Shown: piece after piece, positions 6,403-8,994 of the stretch | Layout: each line of letters opens with the position of its first letter | Position numbering within the stretch: the first letter of the stretch is position 1 | Assembly (NCBI GenBank): GCA_009392075.1 | Contig: VFHG01000260.1 | Location: 1-8,994 of the forward strand | From: SAR202 cluster bacterium | GTDB lineage: Bacteria > Chloroflexota > Dehalococcoidia > UBA3495 | Length of the DNA stretch: 8,994 nucleotides | Reading direction: 5' to 3' | Made by a program: the position numbers and the translations under genes | The notes under the pieces: generated by a model | Told to the model about the DNA's origin: nothing | The model's input: only the letters and a program-made list of their open reading frames with translations | Database searches by the model: none

Positions 6403-7773
6403 TTATCTCTTCTTGGTGCGCCCGTTGCTTTTGCCATTGGTATTGCCGTTGGGGGCCAGGCCGTCCCAGCCATTGGAGTCCATCATCGCTGCCCAACGCC
6501 GGTAGAAGCCCCTTTGGTTCTCTTCGCTGATCCCCTCGGTGGCCACGCCTGGCAATCCGGTGTCGTCGCGTGAAATCCCGATGCCCATCTCATAATTGTA
6601 AGGCGCGCGCCGGGCGATGGCTCCACGGCTGGCGTTATGGGCGTAGTTCCAGTTCTCCATGTCATCTTGTTCGGTCATGCCGCCGGGCCCAGAGTAGCGG
6701 ATGTAGTAGTGGCGCAGGACCTCTTTGACTTCGTCAGGGGTGTCCTTGTCGATCAGGAACCAACGCCAGGCTTCGGTAAGATTCGGCCCACGAGGGTGCC
6801 ACATGGCGATGGAGCGGGGCTGGCGGGCCAGGTACGACATGTTGGGGAAAACCGTGCCCACCATGCCGGTCAGATTGGGGCGGCCTCCCAGGCTGGCGCG
6901 CCTTTTAGCTTCCTGTTCCCGGAAATACTCTTCAACCCCCTGGGTGTTGGTATAGGTGGCAACTTGAGCGGTGGAATACGGATGCATATCAACCACGGCG
7001 GCGTGTCCCAGTTCTGGGAATGAGATGTTTAGGCGGGTGGCGGCTGTTATCTCGTCGCCGTCCCGGCGTCCCCGGCCACTGGGGCCGATACCAACCATGT
7101 CCACCGAGCGGTGGCTGATGTTGTGGTAGCCGTCCCCGGCAAAATTCTCGGCGGCGAACTTCCAGTTGCTGGGCATGGTCCATTTCTGGACTCCGCCCAA
7201 AATCTCGGAGCCGCCTTCGCTGCCGTCACGCCCGTCCAGGGCTAGATCCAAGTACAGTTTCATCTCGCCCAGATAATCCAGGAACGGCGGAGCGTTCTTG
7301 TCCCAGGTTGCCCAGATGCTCCCTTTGTAATTAAACATCTGGGCCACTTTGATCAGGCCCCACTTGGACTTATCAAGTTGCTCTTGATAGGCGTCTTTGA
7401 AATAGGGAACGCCAACCAGTTTGCCGTCGGTGGCGAAGCTCCAACCGTGGTAGGGGCAGGAGAATACTGGCGTGTTGCCCTCGTCGTAGCGGCAGACCTT
7501 CATACCACGGTGCCTGCAGGAGTTGAGGAAGATATTCAACTGGCCATCGCGGTCGCGGCACAAAATCACAGATTCCTCGCCCATTGCAGAGACAAAGAAG
7601 TCACCCGGCTTGGTTACCTGGCTTTCATGGCCGACGAACAGCCATGCCTGGGCGAATATCTGTTCTTGCTCTTGCCGGTAGATCTCATCGTTGACGAATA
7701 TCTCGCGGCTGATGATTCCGGCATCAACATCTACGATCTTGGAAAAAGCGCCTCGGTTGGTTTTGGTGGCCAT
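6403..7773 (-). CDS. Rieske aromatic ring-hydroxylating dioxygenase, alpha subunit 2 (first gene of operon)
   Basis: A second Rieske oxygenase catalytic subunit (456 aa), closely paralogous to alpha-1. Their first 160 residues are nearly the same (by eye about four of five positions), including IFVxxEIY, GHESQV and the whole Rieske motif C86-R-H88-x17-C106-P-Y-H109. The catalytic domain has AENFAGDGYHNISH (D214, H217, H221) and EQDDMENWN (D370/D371). The stretch around residues 238-305 differs clearly from alpha-1, which suggests a different substrate pocket. The C-terminus ends in a basic, Asn/Gly-rich tail (NGNTNGKSNGRTKKR). The start is supported by the homologous position in alpha-1, although its Shine-Dalgarno (GAGAG region) is weaker than in other genes here. 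No beta subunit gene adjoins it, so it probably shares the beta encoded at 2477-3022 or acts without one. Confidence 0.94.
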   Translation of the reverse strand: MATKTNRGAFSKIVDVDAGIISREIFVNDEIYRQEQEQIFAQAWLFVGHESQVTKPGDFFVSAMGEESVILCRDRDGQLNIFLNSCRHRGMKVCRYDEGNTPVFSCPYHGWSFATDGKLVGVPYFKDAYQEQLDKSKWGLIKVAQMFNYKGSIWATWDKNAPPFLDYLGEMKLYLDLALDGRDGSEGGSEILGGVQKWTMPSNWKFAAENFAGDGYHNISHRSVDMVGIGPSGRGRRDGDEITAATRLNISFPELGHAAVVDMHPYSTAQVATYTNTQGVEEYFREQEAKRRASLGGRPNLTGMVGTVFPNMSYLARQPRSIAMWHPRGPNLTEAWRWFLIDKDTPDEVKEVLRHYYIRYSGPGGMTEQDDMENWNYAHNASRGAIARRAPYNYEMGIGISRDDTGLPGVATEGISEENQRGFYRRWAAMMDSNGWDGLAPNGNTNGKSNGRTKKR

Positions 7774-7845
7774 GAATTCCGCTCTCTATCAGGCTGGGCT
7801 CGGATAGGGATTTTTCACGGGAACCACAGAGTGGGATATGTGCAA

Positions 7846-7857
7846 GGAAATCGTTCC
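7846..7857. promoter_or_regulatory. Possible operator: short inverted repeat near the operon promoter
   Basis: GGAA-ATCG-TTCC at 7846-7857 is a short inverted repeat just downstream of the putative -10 box, near the expected transcription start. This position suits a repressor site. The evidence is positional only, and the repeat is short enough to be chance. Confidence 0.2.
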
Positions 7858-7861
7858 CGAC

Positions 7862-7892
7862 AGTATACCGCAACCATCTGTTTAAAGGCCAA
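7862..7892 (-). promoter_or_regulatory. Putative sigma70-type promoter of the catabolic operon
   Basis: On the minus strand, TATACT (complement of 7862-7867) matches a -10 box. TTGGCC (complement of 7887-7892) is a partial -35 box with a 19-nt spacer, longer than ideal. Transcription would begin near 7855, giving an mRNA leader of about 80 nt before the alpha-2 ATG at 7773. No other -10-like match this good was seen in the leader. Confidence 0.38.
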
Positions 7893-7933
7893 ACCGTGTG
7901 ATGCGAACGCCGTTCATTTTTCACCAGGGCAAC

Positions 7934-7962
7934 AAAAGCCCCGTCCTGAGGTAAAAGGACGG
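7934..7962 (-). terminator. Possible terminator upstream of the operon promoter
   Basis: A perfect 7-bp inverted repeat, CCGTCCT (7941-7947) and AGGACGG (7956-7962) with an 8-nt loop, is followed on the minus strand by GGGCTTTTGTT. The T tract is short and displaced by a few bases, so the call is moderate. It would insulate the operon from upstream transcription and may be the leftover end of the decayed regulator gene, whose homology stops near 7971. Confidence 0.35.
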
Positions 7963-7970
7963 AGCGGATG

Positions 7971-8237
7971 CGAACGGAGTCGATCGGCTTCCGTTTCATC
8001 TACATAAGGGCGAATTAGTTGGAGCCATGGCCAATAAAGCGGCGCGCCCTGCAGCTCGTAACACCAACCCCAAAGGACGCGAGCCCCACGTTGCTCGGAT
8101 AGGCTGGCATTTTCTTGCGCCAGGCGGGTCTCGCCGATGCCTGCCTCCCCGGCCAGCATCACCATACGCCCCCGCCCTGCGACCGCGTCGTCCAGGGGCG
8201 GCGGTCAGTAGGCCGATTCAGTTTGGCGGCCGATGAA
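7971..8237 (-). pseudogene. Remnant of an AAA/LuxR-type (STAND-like) ATPase regulator
   Basis: Reading the minus strand from 8237 gives FIGRQTESAY, then a TGA at 8205-8207, then in the same frame PLDDAVAGRGRMVMLAGEAGIGETRLA and a further stretch with RGARVLWGWCYELQGAPLYWPW, ending at ADRLRS near 7971. This is the N-terminal P-loop region of large ATPase regulators (AAA_16 domain, linked to LuxR HTH, BTAD or cyclase modules), which usually start with a GRE-type motif and a Walker A of GEPGIGKT. Three signs show decay: the in-frame stop, Glu in place of the invariant Walker A Lys, and loss of everything after about 85 residues. The open frame from the ATG at 8165 runs to a TGA at 7914, but its last 18 codons have no family resemblance. 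A real short protein is unlikely. Confidence 0.75.
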
Positions 8238-8373
8238 ATCAGATGCTGAATCGATTCTGCTGGTCAAATCTGCGCACCACCTACCTTAGTTGGGCACATA
8301 TTACAACGAAACGGTGGGCCACCGTCCGGATTGAGGGCTGTCCAGTTTGGGGGAAGGAGGATTTGTGAAGAGA
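8238..8373. other. Intergenic stretch with no recognisable gene
   Basis: This sits between the regulator remnant and the terminator of the right-hand amidohydrolase. I see no open frame with family resemblance, no RNA gene and no convincing repeat. Confidence 0.5.
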
Positions 8374-8408
8374 AAAGACGGCCTCGATTGAATACAGAGG
8401 CCGTCTTT
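8374..8408 (-). terminator. Rho-independent terminator of the right amidohydrolase gene
   Basis: A perfect 12-bp stem, AAAGACGGCCTC (8374-8385) with GAGGCCGTCTTT (8397-8408), closes an 11-nt loop. On the minus strand the stem ends in CTTTT, giving the T tract. It begins about 25 nt after the stop of the gene ending at 8433. Confidence 0.88.
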
Positions 8409-8432
8409 GATGAGTCGCCGACTGGTCGGATG

Positions 8433-8994
8433 CTACACGTCTACGCGGTAGACCTTGGCGGCAACATCGTGGAACATGTCGGCCCGTTCTGAGGCCGAAT
8501 AGTCCTTGGTGATGCGTTTGAAGGCGTTGTACATGACGTTGTAGGAATAGGACACCTTGTCCACTGGGAAGTTGCTCTCGAACATGCACCGGGTGGGGCC
8601 GAACTGCTCGATGCAGTGGTTGACGATGGGCGCCATGTTTGAAGCCAGTTCTTCCGAGCCGATGGGATTGTCGCGAAGGTGCCAATCGAACCCGACACTA
8701 GGCATTCCGATGCCGCCGATCTTCATGTATATGTTGGGTTGTGCGGCGGCGGCGGCGATGCCTTTGATCCAGGTGGCTCTGACCTCTTCTATGCGCCCGG
8801 CGTAGGGGCCGGTGCCCAGCAGACCGCCAACGTGGCAGAGAATGATTGTCAGGTCAGGGACAGCTTTGGCGAATTCGGCCAGTTCTTCCAACTGAGTGAA
8901 GAACATCCACCCTTCTAAACTGTGGCCCATGCCGGCTAAGACTTTGGCCCCAGCACGAAAACTGTCGCTGGACATCTGCCCCTTGATCTTGTGA
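8433..8994 (-). CDS. Amidohydrolase-2 / TIM-barrel metal-dependent hydrolase (COG3618-like), 5' end outside window
   Basis: This is the C-terminal 186 residues of an amidohydrolase-fold enzyme. The frame is open to the right edge (HKIKGQM before the first internal ATG at 8975), so the start and the N-terminal metal motif lie outside. Visible signatures are GMGHSLEGWMFFTQLEELAEFAKAVP, then the barrel histidine in IILCHVGGLLG, an IYMKIGGIGM strand, and GPTRCMFESNFPVDK. In the last motif Asn occupies the position of the Asp seen as GSDW in the left-hand amidohydrolase. That ESNFP variant, as I recall, also occurs in lactonase-like COG3618 relatives. The normal C-terminal helix (FHDVAAKVYRVDV) is intact and a strong terminator follows. 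It is on the same strand as the operon but separated from it by about 660 nt, a terminator and a pseudogene, so it is transcribed independently. A role in hydrolysing a pathway lactone or ring-cleavage product is inference. Confidence 0.87.
   Translation of the reverse strand, partial: HKIKGQMSSDSFRAGAKVLAGMGHSLEGWMFFTQLEELAEFAKAVPDLTIILCHVGGLLGTGPYAGRIEEVRATWIKGIAAAAAQPNIYMKIGGIGMPSVGFDWHLRDNPIGSEELASNMAPIVNHCIEQFGPTRCMFESNFPVDKVSYSYNVMYNAFKRITKDYSASERADMFHDVAAKVYRVDV

Noticed and set aside
6357..6473. Longer N-terminus for the extradiol dioxygenase starting at an ATG at 6473
   Set aside because: It would overlap the end of the alpha-2 gene, adds 39 residues with no domain similarity, and a good GAGGAG site fixes the start at 6356.
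7378..8007. Plus-strand open frame of 209 codons opposite alpha-2
   Set aside because: It is antisense to the conserved Rieske region and shows no domain. Long antisense frames are common opposite GC-rich genes.
7914..8165. Intact small ATPase gene of 83 codons
   Set aside because: Family similarity continues upstream through a stop codon, Walker A lacks its Lys, and the last 18 codons are unrelated. It is better read as a pseudogene fragment.
8339..8348. TGTCCAGTTT as inverted match to AAACTGGACA at the start of the LOG pseudogene (1008-1017), a possible mobile-element end
   Set aside because: Only ten bases match, one copy is coding sequence, and there is no transposase or target duplication. 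It is probably chance.
1..8994. CRISPR array, tRNA or rRNA gene, insertion sequence
   Set aside because: I saw no regularly spaced repeats, no tRNA- or rRNA-like sequence and no transposase-like protein on either strand.

Overview
The window looks like a piece of a bacterial chromosome of moderately high GC. It carries a catabolic operon for an aromatic or other ring compound. Three things suggest, without proving, a Chloroflexota-type heterotroph (Dehalococcoidia or SAR202-like): the style of the Rieske and amidohydrolase paralogues, a long LOG-family protein, and the remnant of a large AAA/LuxR-type ATPase regulator. No ribosomal or other phylogenetic marker is present, so the taxonomy is inference.

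Layout. Left edge: the 3' part of a plus-strand ACMSD-like amidohydrolase (2-823), followed by a terminator hairpin. Next (1006-1970, plus strand) is a decayed LOG-family gene with three visible lesions: a one-base deletion, an internal in-frame deletion that removes a conserved motif, and a stop codon. A strong bidirectional terminator (1970-1998) separates it from a convergent seven-gene minus-strand operon spanning 7773 down to 2030.

The operon, in order of transcription: Rieske oxygenase alpha subunit 2 (456 aa), type I extradiol dioxygenase (288 aa), NAD-binding beta-hydroxyacid dehydrogenase-like protein (294 aa), Rieske oxygenase alpha subunit 1 (470 aa), ring-hydroxylating dioxygenase beta subunit (181 aa), and two small unknown proteins (66 and 67 aa). 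Gaps are 11-46 nt, except for a 105-nt gap with a hairpin between alpha-1 and beta. Upstream of the operon (7774-8432) lie a putative promoter and the remnant of an AAA-type regulator. The right edge holds the C-terminal part of a second amidohydrolase-fold gene (minus strand, 8433-8994) with a perfect terminator hairpin.

How the genes may work together (inference): the Rieske oxygenase(s) hydroxylate a ring, a dehydrogenase oxidises an intermediate, and the extradiol enzyme opens the ring by meta cleavage. The flanking amidohydrolases could hydrolyse or decarboxylate the products. The cluster differs from textbook bph/hca operons in four ways: two alpha genes share one beta gene, the dehydrogenase is of the 6PGDH/HIBADH fold rather than SDR, no ferredoxin or reductase gene is in view, and two unfamiliar small ORFs end the operon.
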